Below, piece by piece: positions 14,140 through 27,820 of a stretch of 64,000 bases of DNA (positions are counted from its first letter, which is position 1; each line of letters opens with the position of its first letter). The notes below the pieces were generated by a model. It did not search any database, was not told the origin of the DNA, and saw nothing but the letters and a program-made list of their open reading frames with translations. The stretch lies in contig VXAA01004321.1 of assembly GCA_013399115.1 (NCBI GenBank), positions 1 through 64,000 of the forward strand, in the 5' to 3' direction. Made by a program: the position numbers and the translations under genes. This DNA is from Anseranas semipalmata. Lineage: Eukaryota; Chordata; Aves; Anseriformes; Anseranatidae.

Positions 14140-14400
14140 CAACAGGGGAAATTAAAAGCTTATCTGGAAGCATAAAACAGTAATAAAATTTGAATGAAGT
14201 GTCACTGGAAGGCGTCAGACATCTCCAGTTTAAATAAACGTAATCAATCATGTCAACATGACATTTTCTTCACCACAGAGGCAGTTATATGTTACTCTTA
14301 ATTACCTCCAGATTTGTAACACAGAAAAATTAATGATGAAGGGATTAGAGTTGCTATTAATGCTCAGAAAATCTTATTAGGATAAAGGGTTTAAGATCTG
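14140..14400. promoter_or_regulatory. Candidate conserved non-coding element
   Basis: This AT-rich but complex block contains several TAAT-core sites (aataaacgtaatcaatcatg, ttaattacc, aaattaatgatg, ctattaatgc) and a tgagtcac AP-1-like site at its left end. It has no homopolymer runs. The density of homeodomain-type cores is the only support, and AT-rich DNA gives these by chance. Confidence 0.2.
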
Positions 14401-15514
14401 TTTTCGTATGTGTCAAGATTTATTGTGGTCTTGTGCCAGTATGTCTTATCTTATACTTGTAAATGGTGTACGTCCATTTTCAGTACAATGGCCAAGTAAA
14501 ACATATTTTGTTTGTGGGCTTTCAGCAGCTAGGTACTGAGACATAAAAAGTGATTGTTAAATGTATGGCTGTCTGATTGTAGCTACTACAAAAGGAATAT
14601 AGGCAACATACAACTTTGCAGAAATACATTTCATTTCTCATTTGCTCTGTAGAGTAACAAACAGTTGTGCTAAATAAAAATTATTGTTAAGTAGTCTGTA
14701 GTTTAGAGGATGTAAATAATCATATGTTTTAGGATTGTGCCACTTGTTAGACACCGGAGGTAGGTAAACTGTTTTTAAACTAACAGTTTTCTGACTGTTT
14801 TCTATTCTTGAAATATCCAAAAGTAGACTTTGATTTTCATTATTTGTAATTATTAAAAAATGCTTTCTTCACTCTGTGGATTGCTTGTTAAGTATTTTCT
14901 TTGTTTAGAAGATACTTTTTATTTTTAACAAGTGACTAAGTGGTGGTAAGGCTCACTTGTTTTCCTTTGCTTGTGGAAGAAAGAAACTTTTTACACTATA
15001 GAGTGTATAATTGTTACTAATGACAGACAATCATGTTCCCCTCTAAATCCTCCCTTTCATGTCTGAAGTATGAAGAGAAGACTAGCTACTCTCCAATAAT
15101 TTCTGAACAATAACTCACATCTGTACTCCTGAAGAAACAAACAAATTGAAGTTCAGGCACTGCTGAATAAAAAAATGTCTTGGAACTGACTGAAAGACTT
15201 GCACATAATTATTCCTTATTTTTATCTCAGTCTTGCCGTTAACTCAATAGGGCCTGTTAATGTTCCCACTGAAGTCGCTTGGACTTAGATTTAAGAGAAG
15301 TCCTTGAAAACAGAGCCTCCATGGCGGTGGCTCATAACCTGATCCAGTGTCCATTGGAGATAATGAAAGTCCTCCAGAAGTCTTTGGCAAAGCATGTAGC
15401 ACTTAACCTATCCTGACACAGGCAAAAGTAGCAGTCTTGTAATATAGTTTATATAGTTTATATTTCTGAGCCTTCTCAAGTGAAATCTTGCCCACATTTT
15501 TTCATTTTTTTCTT

Positions 15515-15607
15515 TTTTCTTTCTTTCTTTCTTTTTTTTTTTTTTTTTTTCTNNNNNNNNNNNNNNNNNNNNNNNNNNNNNNNNNNNNNNNNNNNNNNNN
15601 NNNNNNN
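15515..15607. repeat. Pyrimidine / poly-T tract running into an assembly gap
   Basis: A TTTCTTTC-type tract leads into a run of T and then 55 N (15553-15607). The gap was probably caused by the homopolymer, so the true length and content are unknown. Confidence 0.9.
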
Positions 15608-15818
15608 TGAACTCAGTGCAGAATTCTGATGTAAACTTTGAGGGCCTAGAGCCTGCCTTCAGATATTTGTGCATGGCTCCCATTGACTCAGTAGTCTTTG
15701 AGATGCTAGTCCTTAATGTGCAAGTCATACCTCATTAATGGGACAGGAAGATAAGCTCTAACAGCAAAGATTTGTATAAACAATACTATATGCTTTAGCA
15801 CTATAAAAGTCTCTAAAA

Positions 15819-15859
<41 letters not shown>
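15819..15859. repeat. (AC)n microsatellite
   Basis: About 20 uninterrupted AC dinucleotides. This length is usually polymorphic in vertebrate populations. Confidence 0.97.
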
Positions 15860-15862
<3 letters not shown>

Positions 15863-16536
15863 CTCTAAAAACAAAAATCTATCTTCTCTTCAACCTGCAA
15901 GCAAATATAGAAATAACCAAAAATGCCTTTCTCTCAAACAATTAATACAGCCACAGTGCAACTAAGCTTATACTCAACACTAGATTCCATGATTGCTAGG
16001 AGTTATGCCATAGGCAAAACAGGGAGGGTGTGAGGAAATCATCTTTTCATCCTAGCATTAATCAGAACTGCAGCAATATGATTCTGTCAGCATTAACTAT
16101 AATTAGAACATTACATTGTATGTGTTTGTATTAGGTGCTGTATGGCACAGTACGTTGTGAAAAAATCAGTTGAAAATACTGTACTACTGTAGGGACAGAA
16201 TGGAGAAACAATGCTGGCAGTTAAGGGCATGGAATAAAGCTACTAAAAGTCTGGATTCATGCTTATTCTTTGAGCCATGTAATTAAAAAAGAAAACTCTC
16301 ATTTTTTACACAATTGATGGAAATGATTAGTGCTTTTTCTTTACTTGGTAATGTCTATTTGAAACTTGTCAGATCAGTGATTATTTCCATTACATGTTTG
16401 TACAGACCCAAGAAAGACAGGGTCATGCTACCATAATTCCAATAAAATTAGAAGACATTCTTTGTTAGAGACACTCAACAGAATCCTTGAAAGAATGTGT
16501 GTTGCGTGTCAGTGATAGCTGGCAGAGTAAAGATTA

Positions 16537-16612
16537 AGGACGAAATTCCAGCTCAGTTGACTTCATTGTCAAAATGCCCAATGATTTCAAGGTGGCTGAG
16601 ATTTCAGTTTGT
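16537..16612. repeat. Relic of palindromic repeat (CAGTTGACTTCA / CAATGATTTCA)
   Basis: Two facing half-sites, cagttgacttcattgtc and ccaatgatttcaaggtgg, are separated by a short aaaatg-type linker and followed by gagatttcag. The arrangement matches the repeated avian and reptilian pattern of two TTGACTTCA-type blocks flanking AAAACTCCC. The copy is clearly diverged. Confidence 0.4.
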
Positions 16613-19054
16613 GTATTTCAGAACAACCCTGAAGAACACCTCAGACCATAATCGCAAAATTAATATTGGTGTTCGTATGTCCTATTGATGAAGAAAGAAC
16701 AGAGACATCATCACTTTTATTTGTATTTGTGATAAAAGTGCATGCTGTATAGTTGAGGAATTACTATGATTAATCAATTTATCTTTGTTTCGTATACAAA
16801 TGGTATTGTTTCTGTGCATGGGAGGGTGTGCAGAATTCAAAGGACATGGTGTGACTGCCGTCATAGAAAAAGCACACTGTCTTTTATGAGAAAAGCATTT
16901 CTGTGCCAAGTTCTATGCCATTTGTATTGATATTCATGAATAAAGTGGAATTGATATGGCACTATAACAATCACAATATACACGCTCGGGCTCATGCTTA
17001 TTTTAGAAATAGCCAATAAAAAATAATGGATTAGTAAAAAAATGTATTTATTCTTGGTTAAAGAATTTTAGAACAAGAATATTTTTAAGTGGATCTGTCT
17101 AGTTGCACTGTGGAGAGATGATAGATAAGATGGAGAGACTTTGTTTAGGAAGAGTTTCGCCTTTACCAGAAATGATTCTAAAGAGCTAAAACAGCAAGCA
17201 CCTGCCACCAACCTGTCCAGAAAGTCTTATCAATGTTCTTTGGCTATTGTATCTATGGCTCCAGTCACACTATGCACAGGTATGTAGGCAGAAGTCTGTG
17301 TTCACGTTTGACAACCACACATCGAGTATCCACAGACTGTGGCCCTAGTTGTGTTGTGCACCAGCACACAGTCGAAATGTGGCATTCATTCCCTGTACTA
17401 CAGACATTACGTTTTCAGGATTGATGCATGCTGAAATCTTGTAGTAGTGTATAAGGGTGCTGCAATCACTCCAGTGATTTTGCTTGTGAGCAAGGGAAGA
17501 AATAACCATAGAACACGAAAATCCAGAATTCTTTCCCCAATTGTTTTTCTAAAGCTACTTAATGTAAAGCGACAAGTCTTTAAATCACTCTAATTTTTGA
17601 ATATTGCTTACAGAGTTGTCCAAATGATCTTTGACCAGCTCAAACAGACCTTTGAAAGAGTAAGTGGAACCCAGTTTGTAATTTGTACTACTAGCTCTCA
17701 GCATATTGGCATTTAGTATCACTGTCATAGCACAGAGAAAGAGAGAAATAATAAAAAGCCGAAAAATGAAAATAAAAACACAATGAAACAATGGAAACAT
17801 ATAATTTGTAAGTAGCATTGTGGATTTTCTTTCTTCTTTCTGGATCCACTTACCCTCAATAAAGCAAATGGCTGCGAAAGGATCAGCAGTGATTCATATG
17901 CCATTGTACGTAGCTGGTTTGAGAGTGCTGGATGATGTATTTGCTATTTATGTAGTCAACAGGCAGAGTTCTAGGAAGCTTCTAAAGTGGTTAAGAGACA
18001 AAGAATGATTTGTCTTTTTCACTAATGACAATGAGCATCTTATGCAGCAGCTTCAGAGCTCAGGCAAAGAGACTAATCTCATCTGTTCTTTTCAGAGCCT
18101 TAATATTAGGTTGTCTGGAAAGTATAAATTATTCTTATGCAGTAAAACCCTGAAAAAAAATAAACTAAGTATTAAAATAACTTTTTAGAATGTTAGAAAT
18201 AGGCAAAAAATGAAAGCCTAGAGAGGCTGGAAGTTTAGATGTCAGCACAAAAGGACTGAACAAAAACCCCAGTTCCAAATTCTTCAAACTTTGCAAAAAT
18301 CTGGATGTGAGTATTACAATTTGAACCAATCTTCAGCCAGCTGCATAATTGCTCAAATAGACAAGGTTAGACTATAAATGAATTTTTTTCTTTAAAAAAC
18401 AAAACAACAACAAAACATTTATTTGAATTGTGTCAGTGAAGTAGAAGTAATTGATTACGACTGTAAGTTTTTTAAAATCTGCTTTCAGTGTTTTTATGAA
18501 TTAAAAATTTTCTTGTTTTCAGTGTATTAAATGATACCACAGATGGTATTTTTTTCCCAAATTTTTCTCATTTTCAGCTTTGTAATACTTGAAAGATAAT
18601 TCACTGTTTTTAAGGGCTGAGTGATAGGCAGACAACTTATAGGCTTATTTTAAAAGATGAAGAACTTAAAAAAAATAATTGCACAGTAAGAAAAAAAGGA
18701 CAAAAAACATAACTTTTGATTTTTGGTATGTTCAGTGAAACCTTTTGGCCATTTCTATCCAGGTAATTAATCTTTTTCAGTTGTTGTTTTTAAGTACTAG
18801 AAATAAAGAAATTTACCCTTGTGTCTTGAGAGAAAAATTACCCTTAAGTTTTTTGTATGGCACTCTTGTTGTGGTAGTTGAGATAATTTCTTTTTGTGCT
18901 TTCTTATGCTTGTGATTTCTGTCTTGTCATGGGAGTTTATAAAATGCAGAATATGTGATGGGTTGTTGCCTGGTAAAAGAAAAAAAAAATAAACAAGAAA
19001 AGAAAGGCCTAGACTTTGCTCTAAACCTTGAAAACTTGGAAATTTCTCTGTCTC

Positions 19055-19090
19055 AAAAAAAAAAAAAAAAAAAAAAAANAAAAAAAAAAA
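19055..19090. repeat. Poly-A run with one ambiguous base
   Basis: About 35 A residues with a single N at 19079. No target-site duplication or upstream processed-transcript sequence was recognised, so it is treated as a homopolymer rather than a retrocopy tail. Confidence 0.9.
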
Positions 19091-19480
19091 CAGATCATGC
19101 TAAAGCAGCAATAATTCACTTTGCAAGTAGTATGATACTACAGACCTCTTCTGAAATTCAAAAAGCTAACTGAGGAAGAGAGTGTTCTTATTGAAAAAAA
19201 TATTTTATTAACTAAAACCTCAAAATTGCTTGAGATTTAGACTTAAATTGATAGCGAACTCAAAAAGAAATAGATTTAGTAAATGATGGAGTGTCCTCTA
19301 AATGAAATGTTTTATTTTGGAAAAGTTGAAAGCATTACAACTTTTGTGAAGGACTTTACAAATCTTTTTGTTGTGGGACTGACCTAATTTTTCCCAAAAG
19401 TGCTCACTGTGGTAGGAAACAAAAGGAGTGGGGGCTTTTGTTATCTGAAACCTCATCAGGAAGTCTCACTGACTACACTG

Positions 19481-19544
19481 TTTTATTTTATTTTATTTTA
19501 TTTTATTTTATTTTATTTTATTTTATTTTATTTTATTTTATTTT
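19481..19544. repeat. (TTTTA)n microsatellite
   Basis: About 13 perfect copies of the pentamer TTTTA lie in a row. The plus-strand open frame across it (Phe/Ile/Leu/Tyr repeats) is an artefact of the array. Confidence 0.97.
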
Positions 19545-20010
19545 CAATCTGAAATGTTTTTGTTTTGTTTTTTTTTTTCCTTTTAAAATCCTGCAGGTTT
19601 CCTTGCTGTTTTGGTGTTAGCTGATTTTTCTGTACGTATGTATGTGAAAGACAAGGATTCACTCCTGAAACTAAAAACTCAGGACAATTGTAAAATTCTC
19701 TCCTTTGTGTACCCTTGCCCTTCATTAGACCACTTGTTTGTCTGTCTGTGGGTCACAGGTGACTTCCTCAAGAGCATGTGAAACCTGGGTCATTAGGTGT
19801 TGTTTTTTCCTTTGAGAAATTAATTTTCATCAAAGCTTCTTGGGACGTTGCCCTGTTCTGTCCAACTGGGAAAACAGTGAACGTAATCTGACAACTAATT
19901 TCCACAGCAAATTATGTGTGCTGATCTGCATTATGTATTGGAAGGAGACTGCATGAGATTCTACCCTTTAGGTGAATTGAGCTTGTCTTTAATTCTTTAA
20001 TTGGTTTGTT

Positions 20011-20011
20011 T

Positions 20012-20071
<60 letters not shown>
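20011..20071. repeat. (TTC)n followed by poly-T
   Basis: About seven TTC/TCT units at 20015-20035 pass into a T run of roughly 35 bases ending at 20071. It lies immediately left of a candidate conserved block. Confidence 0.95.
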
Positions 20072-20072
<1 letters not shown>

Positions 20073-20079
20073 TCTTTTG

Positions 20080-20470
20080 CTGCGGTGCAATGATGGACCT
20101 TGCCTAAAATGATGAAATGCTGGTTTCTGGCCAAAAATTTAAAGCGACATATGTGTATTTTCCGCTAGGAAACTTTATATTAGCTCATTAACATCTTTCA
20201 CAGCTGAAATAACACAGTGAGCCAATGTGAATCAAACATTCCCAGGAGGTTAATTTCCACCCACTGATTGGAGAGTGATGAAAACAAAGAATAAGAGGTC
20301 AGCCTGCATCTAATTTCAAAAGTGCCCTATTGATGGAGAAAACATCTGAGATCAAAAGACCATCATCCGAGCATAATCCATACTGACCTGATTTGCGATA
20401 AACAGTAAAATCAGCCATATTATCATTCATTAGTATAATACATGTAATAATTTTCCTATACAGTCTTTTT
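20080..20470. promoter_or_regulatory. Candidate conserved non-coding element
   Basis: Nearly 400 bases of complex sequence follow directly on the poly-T run. It holds CpGs unusual for this region (tgctgcggtg, aaagcgacat, ttttccgct, catccgagc, tttgcgata). It also contains candidate factor sites: a TEAD-like acattcc near 20240, an inverted CCAAT box (gattgg), and several TAAT or ATTAG cores at its right end. No long open frame crosses it. This pattern suggests a distal enhancer, but conservation was not tested. Confidence 0.35.
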
Positions 20471-21360
20471 TTTGCACTCTACATGAAACCCCTATTTGTG
20501 GATTTCTATTGAAAATTGTGTTGACAAACATCTTATTTGGCAGTTGCTTTGCAGTTGGACTGACTATATCCACCATCACCAATATACAGTCACTGCTGTT
20601 GGGTTACCTGGCTGGTAAACATGATGAGTGTCTTCACATTTCGGGTTCCTGAGCAGCTTTCTTCCTCCTGAAGCCCTACACCCTTTCTAGCATACTTCAT
20701 TTTTGGTACACATCCTCAGCTGCTCAAATGCTTCTGAAATCAGAAAATAATAATAAAAAAATTAAAGACTAAAATTCAGCATATAGCAGATGCACAAATG
20801 AATGTTGAGATGGATATAGCATGGGCTCAGAAGTTAACTGTCATCACTCCCCATTGCATTTTTGTCTGTTCCATGTGCTGTGCACCTGTGGCTTGCAGAC
20901 AATGGATTTGATTGCGCTGCAGAAAACTGGCAGTCAAGTTAAAGCTGCTGCTGCCTGTTGTTGTGTCTTTGTTCTCTCCTGCGAACTTTTTGCATGCTTT
21001 TCTCCTTTTTTAAAAAATTTTACATTACCTCTGTGTTTTTTTGTTTAATTATTGTATTAGTACTCTTTGCTGCTACTTTTGAGATACTGTAAATACAGAA
21101 AAGGAAAAAAAAAGGGCACAGGTTTAATTGAAAGCATTGTAGATTCTAGGAAAAAATAAAACAGATATTCAGCAATCTTTGAGGTACACAGAAATATGAC
21201 CAGTGTTACAGTGACTTGAGACCACCAAGCAGTAGAAATGAGCTAACTGCACAGTCACCTCCCCCCAGATCCTATCATCAAAATTAAGTGAACACCTGCA
21301 CTAAACAAAATTGAGCTGAACCAGCATGAATATTAAGTTCTGAACCTGATTTACTGTTAT

Positions 21361-21434
21361 GTTACTCCAGTTTTATGTTGGCATAAATTCCCTTTAAAGC
21401 AATAGAGTTACACTGTTATGAATTGGGAGTAATG
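21361..21434. repeat. Degenerate inverted repeat relic (TTACTCC...GGAGTAA)
   Basis: The left arm begins gttactccag and continues to gcataaattcc. The right arm reads tagagttacactg and ends gggagtaatg. The arms pair imperfectly in inverted orientation around a centre near caatag, as in the other palindromic relics in this window. It is short and non-coding, and MITE-like in shape, with no clear target-site duplication. Confidence 0.4.
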
Positions 21435-22637
21435 TGGTTGTGAATCAAGTTGTTCAGGTTCTTTCCTGTGATGTCAGGTCTTGTTTTACTTTGGGGTATC
21501 AATACAGGTGCCGTTTATGTCCTTTCTGGTAGAGCATAGTGCTAGAGACACACTGAGGACTTTGTGATTCATGAAAAATGCTTTTTTTTTTTTTTTTTAA
21601 TTTTCCATTTAATGATTTGTCTCATGAGATTTTTCAGTTTTGTAGTGACTTGTCAGGCCCAGGAGAAGCAGATTTTCTGTAACAGCTTATTATCAATTAC
21701 TTGCTCAGTCCACTTGTACCAGAAAAGACCATATCTGATATGTGACATTTCCTGTGGAAGAGCCAGCCTGGTCCTTGTTAGGCACTGTGTCCTTGTGCAG
21801 TGGTTTGCGTACAGTTCTTTTGTGGACCACAACACAGGATTGCACAGAATCTTGCACAGAATTTGGTACAAAATGAAAACCATAGAGCATGGAGGGTATA
21901 TGGAGAATTATACCTATATTTCCCACGTTTTTATTACGTTGTCTACACAGATCCACCTGCTGCAGGTGTGGTTAGTGCCAAGTACACACGCAGTCTGTGC
22001 ACAGGCTGGACAGAAATCAGTGCTGAATGCTGGCTGGTGGAAGCACTGAAGTGTAGAGAGGTGCCAGATATTTCTACTCTGCAGGACTAGAGCAAAATAA
22101 TTGCCTCTTCCTTGACAAAGGCTCTCAGCTTGACTAGGCTCGGTGTGCCTGAGAACCCAGGATGCTCAGTGGAAGAGAAACACCCATCTTGGACTCATCA
22201 GATTTGAGTTTCTAGACAAGGTTTGGGCTAATTATTTTATTGGAACTATTTTGTCCATCCTAATGATGAATTGTGTAATTTTCCAAGCTGTCATATCCAG
22301 CTAGCCATTTGATCTGTGGTACGCATTTTCTTTGTCCTATATTTTCTCCTCTGTGGTAGAACTAGATATTTTAAGGAGGCAAGTGATAAAAAAATGGGGC
22401 TGTGTGAAAGATGCAAGCAGATACAGAGAGAGACATGCAGCTGCATGTAAAATTGTTACAAGACAAATATGCCAGCAACCTAATCTCAGTTCCCTGTCTC
22501 TTAGGGCTCAATTTAAGTTTTTTAAAGCCAGTTGAAAGACTCTCATGGACTTCAGTATGCATTGGATTAAGCCCTTAATCCTTTATTTTAAACCTGCATT
22601 GACCCAGATGGTTTAGTTTTTCAGGAAATCGGTATGA

Positions 22638-22658
22638 TTTTATTTATTTATTTATTTA
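22638..22658. repeat. (TTTA)n short microsatellite
   Basis: About five copies of TTTA lie in a row after an ATTT start. Confidence 0.9.
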
Positions 22659-25600
22659 CCTGCAGGTGCTGTAGGAAAAATCTCATCTGTTGAGGACTAT
22701 CAGGGATACCTTATGCCCTCATTCAGCCATACATTGGTGGTTTCTCTGTTTATTGGGTTGCCAACTACCATGGGTAATTTGTAACAAGATAGTACTTTCA
22801 TAGTTCTGGAAAGGTATTTGCAATGCGAAGTCATCCTGAAAGAAACTCTCTTTTCCTTTTATAGTTTACTTTTCTGTTACAGTTTCCATTCCTTTTTTTT
22901 TTTTTCCCTGGAAATTTTTCATGTATTATACTTTTTGGATCATTGAGCTAACTACTCCATTACCAATTCAAAAGTTCTCCAACAAATTGTTGTTGTACTA
23001 GTCTAGTGAAAATGATACTAACTCATCCTGTCAGTAGCATTGAACTTTCTACTGATATTTCAGATGATAGCAGGCAAAATGTTGCAATAATCTGTCTGCC
23101 ATGTTTCAGTAATCTTCTGCTCAATATTCCTCTTGTTCACACATACTATTGACTCTGTGTTAAGGTCTTCTGCCAATGCCTTTTGTTGTATGAAAGAAAG
23201 TGTAGGGGGTATAAGATGCCTTTCCCATAGATGTTTTCCTCATCCCTACATACCCAAATGTTTTCCCCTTGTTTCAAAAACCTTATGGTTCTTGCTCTGA
23301 GATGCAGGAGCCTTAGTAAGATGTAGGAATAAGGGTTTGCAGCTTTTATGTGGAAAATGCAGCATGAGATTGACCTAAGTAACTTAAGAACTCTATCTGA
23401 AAGTGGAAATAGCTTCAGCTGAATAGAAAGTGTCAAAGATTCAAAAAAGTTTTGTTTTCAAGACAATGTTTTTAATACTTTGCAACAAAGATTTTGCTTG
23501 AAACCAAGGATTTGTATCAAAACTGGGCTTCAAAAAAATTGAAGTGCGTGAAAATAAAATGTTTCCGTTATATTTATTTCAATTCAGCACAGATGTGTAC
23601 ACACAAATTTAAGGTGTTCCAAATCTTTTTTAACATTTCTTCAGTCTAGCTCCTGAGCTGTTCAGACACTTTCTCTTATAGGAGTGTTCAGTGGATAGCC
23701 CAGGTAGATCACCATTAGTTGTTCCTGCTGTTGATTGTTTAAACTGGATAGATAGGGATTAAGGAGGAGTACAAGTATTGTATCCAGATTTGCTCAAAGC
23801 AACAAGCTGAAGTGTGGCAAAGTCACTGACCATATGGTTAAACCAGAAGATTATTTGTTTTCTAAATACCAATGAGTTACCAAAGCGATAAATCTGAGGA
23901 GCAAACAATATGAAGATAATCTGTGTTCTAATGAACTAGTTTAACTGGGTATATAACAACTGAAAAAATCTAAGTCGTGGTATGTAGCACCTGTTCCTAA
24001 GCTCTCTGGTCAGTTAGCCAGATACCTTGTGAGCTGTACAGACTGCACTCTTCAAAGAGAGCTTTTACTTGTTCTGGGTGTCCACCAGTTGTTTGGTCTG
24101 GCAGCTTTCTATATTTTGTCTGTAGTTGAGGCTGATAGCTCTTCCATTTACTTCAGCACTTGCTTCTCATCCTCCAGCTGTTACATTCCTTCCTTTAGTC
24201 CTCTTTAAGGAGTCTTAAATTAGACGTGGTTTCCTTTGGGATCAGTCATAGATGGCTTATACTCACTGTTGTCTATACAAGCTATAGGTTTCTTGTTAGG
24301 CTGTTATGCCTCCATCTCACAGTCTCTTTGACTCTTGTGGCTGTACTAGGAAGGAGCCAAGGGAAGATGATCTCCATATCAAAGCTGGGAACTGCAGCAG
24401 GAATCTGTGCGCTTGTGTGTCCAGATCACTCATTAAATTTCCACATTCATGTCAATGTGAAATGATGCTGAACTTGTGTCCAGGTATTTTGTTTGTCTGT
24501 GAGATTTGGATTTGGAAATAGTATGGGATCGTGTGTTTTTATAATTTTAATATCTAAAAAAAGGATACGGAGTATATGCTTACATAGTCAAATTTCTGTC
24601 GTTGGCAAAACCAGTGTTGGTCTGAGTGCAGATTAGTGGGAAGTAGTTATAGCGTTCCTTTATGCATTAACAGAAATATGTGGGGTCATTTGTGTATCAT
24701 CTGTATTCTTTCATCTAGTGAATATTTATCTAAAAGTGAATCTGAAATTACCTAATTCTTTAACAAATACCTACTTTTCTTATATGCAGTTCTGTGCACT
24801 GGTCTGCAGTGTAAGTTTATCCTGGTTCTGGTAGTCATCAGCTAGTTGCTCATAGGGACTGCTGCAATCCTCCACAAAGATGGGCATTTGAGCCTGAAGT
24901 GTTACCTGAAATCAAGGTATGATCAGGCTTAGAGCGGTGGCTGCAAGCTGGAAATAGGCCAACAGGTGAGATTTTAATTGAGAAGTTTAATGGAACAGCT
25001 TTTGTTGCTACTCTTCAGACGCTATCTTTGCTCTCTGTAAATGAAGGGCTTTATTCCTTGGACCTGTCAATCTTGAAACTTTTCTAAGCACCAGTTTACA
25101 CATAAACATTTTTTCTTCCTAAAGAAAGAGAAGTAGTGTACATAATGGGAATGACTTCATTGTATAGCAAGTATTTAGCATTTTAATTTCAACAACACTG
25201 ATTTAATGAAACGTAGCTCATGCTGCTGGGAACTTTTTAAGAGTCCTTCCTACTCCTGATTGCAGGTGGGTTTTAATCTTCCAGTCTCAAAACAGACACT
25301 AATACAGACTGTCAATTTCTAGTTAAAAGGAAATTGTTGAGCCCCCTTGATACTTGCTGCCTGACAACTAAACTGCTTCCTCAAAGAGGTTAGATGTACA
25401 TAACTAAGCAGTAAATACCCCTACGACACATCGCAATGGTTTACTAAAAATAGTGAAGGGAGGGAAAGGCATAACCTACCATACTTATTCTCTCTCTATT
25501 AATTTTGACATTATGAATTTCAGCCAGATTCCTGAAGCTCAAATTGACCTTACAGATTAAAAATGCTCAAACTTGCTGCCAGTTAAGTGTATGGGAGCTC

Positions 25601-27796
25601 TTCCTCATGTCTGCTTTAGCAAGACTGGGTTGTAATTTAATGGCAGTGAACTCTACAGGTAATCTTTGCGTTGGAGAGCTGTATAGGACTTCCTATGCCA
25701 TTTAATTTCACCAGATGTGCTGTGCCAGGAGTTAGAGGCTGAGCAGCTGAGCTGGAATGCTTTTTGCCTGTTGGCTGCTACACATCCAGCAGAAAAGGCC
25801 TCTTTCTCTTGGGCTGGCAATGTAGGCTGCGTGGGGGTGAACCAGCCGGTGGAGGAATTGTTGATGATGCAGCTGGTGTGGTGCTGACCCAGCAATCATT
25901 GGGAATACTCTGGAAGAGCTGTAGCCAGAGTGCTAGCAGGGAGGCTTGTACTTGTTGGTACTCTGATACTCTACAGCTGATAAATTGGTGTGGCTCTTAG
26001 TTCAGATACAAGAATCTCAGCTTCTCAAGCTGTAGGTATGTAAAATAGCCTTCACCTTACCAGAGATGAATTACTTCTTTGTGGCTTCTTTCTCAAAACT
26101 AAAGATGAGAGGGTAAATTCACTCCCAGTCTAACTTTGCCGACAGTATACTACAACTGAACTTGTTTGTGTGACTTACAGGAGGTTCTCAGAAGTATGCA
26201 ATTGTGAAACATGGTCACTGTGAAACCAATGTTGCATATGCATATGGACAAATTTTGCACATGGACTTGCATAAGCAAATTAGATTTACAAGTCATGCCT
26301 GTTTTTTAAAAAGCCAGCAGGCACGTCTATTTTATAAAGTGTATAGAAATTTGAGGCTTTCCTATGGTGTTTAACAAATCACCAAAAATGAAGTCTGCAT
26401 GAATCATCTGTAGCTACTCTAGAAAGAGATGCATCACCTTTGATAATAAGACATTTTTTCAAGCATTTTTTATATATTCTATGTTTATTTAGGTAGACTA
26501 ACAGCTTCCAGAAACCCATAGCAATTTGGAGGCAATGGCAAAGATTTCTGGATCTGTAATAGGTTCTGTAGCTCAGCCATGGCAATGAAGGCTTACAGCT
26601 GTGATTATCCTCTGCTCAAAGAATAAATAGCTAGTTTAGCAATCCTGTGAACATCAGAAATTCATCAGAAACTTGACCTAAACCCATTCCCCCTCCCCTT
26701 GCTATTGCTGCAGATGATTAGAAAAAATAGGAAAGCCCCATTGTTATAGTATCTACACCAAAGCACTAGAAAGGTTGCATTTTGTCCCAGAAATGCCAGA
26801 CAGTTGCTTTTTCAAACACAAGTGATGGTTTCATTGAGGCTTATCCATTTGGATGACGACTGATAACCAACAATCACAATCAAGTTTGCAGTGGAAAGGG
26901 AAAACAATCTGGAGGAAAAATGTCTGTTGAACATGTTCTTCAGTGAGACTGCTGTATATTTTTGATACAATATTTAAATGTCTCCTTGACAAAAACAGAA
27001 TGTAAAAGTTAGAAAGCAGTGATTTCTTGACACTTGAAGGGCTTTTAAAGATATATTAAAAATTTAACCAGAATTAAATCTCATAGCTGATCAATGATAT
27101 GCAGGTGTAAGAAAGTATATTGAGAGGCACTGAAGGGACTGTTTAGTCCATACAGAATCATTGGGTTATTTGTAAAATCTGTAACATAAACCTAAAATCT
27201 GTAAGAGAAGCTTGCACTTTTATGGATAAAATATTTTTTAAATAGTTGAAGCCTGGAACAAATCCTTCCCTTAAATTATCATGTTACAGCCTTCAAGTGA
27301 TGAAGAGCTGTCAGTAGTCTGTGGGAGCCCTATCTGTTCCAGGGAGTGATTAGACGTACATCATTAAGCATTTGGTATAATTGGAATAGAATATAGACAC
27401 AGGATAAATGTCTCCTGCTCTGAAAATAAGTATCTTAGCTTCTCATTAATGTTTATTGACAATGATAGTTCTAATGACAAAATAACTGAATGGATTTTTT
27501 TAAACTTTTCAAATGTTTTCCTATAGATCAGAAAAAGAACTTTTCCCACTGAAGATTGGGTCTACTATGCCAAAGTCAGCTTGGGTATAGATATTATTCA
27601 GCCCTTGAATAAATGGACACCTGTTTGGCTGTAACTAATTACAGTGGTGCAGCTGAGTGCTTTCCTTTTAATCACAAAATGCATTCACAGGAGTAAAACC
27701 ATGAACAGTAGGGATTTTGCAGAAGTGAGCAAAGGAACAGTTAGAGAATTTAGAAATGCGGTGATTCACTAGCAGTAAATGGCTACCTTCTGTAAC

Positions 27797-27820
27797 AAAA
27801 AAAAAAAAAAAAAAAAAAAA
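27797..27820. repeat. Poly-A run (24 bases)
   Basis: An uninterrupted A homopolymer. No retrocopy was recognised upstream and no flanking duplication was seen. Confidence 0.95.

Larger units (their letters stand above)
10839..20010. other. Non-coding stretch with relics and microsatellites
   Basis: No supported gene was seen. Apart from the separately listed tandem repeats, the gap, possible regulatory block and palindromic repeat relics, it is AT-rich unique-looking DNA. Open frames are short and in low-complexity or random sequence. The 106-codon minus frame at 15408-15728 runs through an N gap and a pyrimidine tract and is not a gene. Confidence 0.6.

Noticed and set aside
21564..22049. 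161-codon plus-strand open frame
   Set aside because: It begins in a poly-T run (poly-Phe), overlaps three other open frames on both strands, and has no recognisable motif or splice context.
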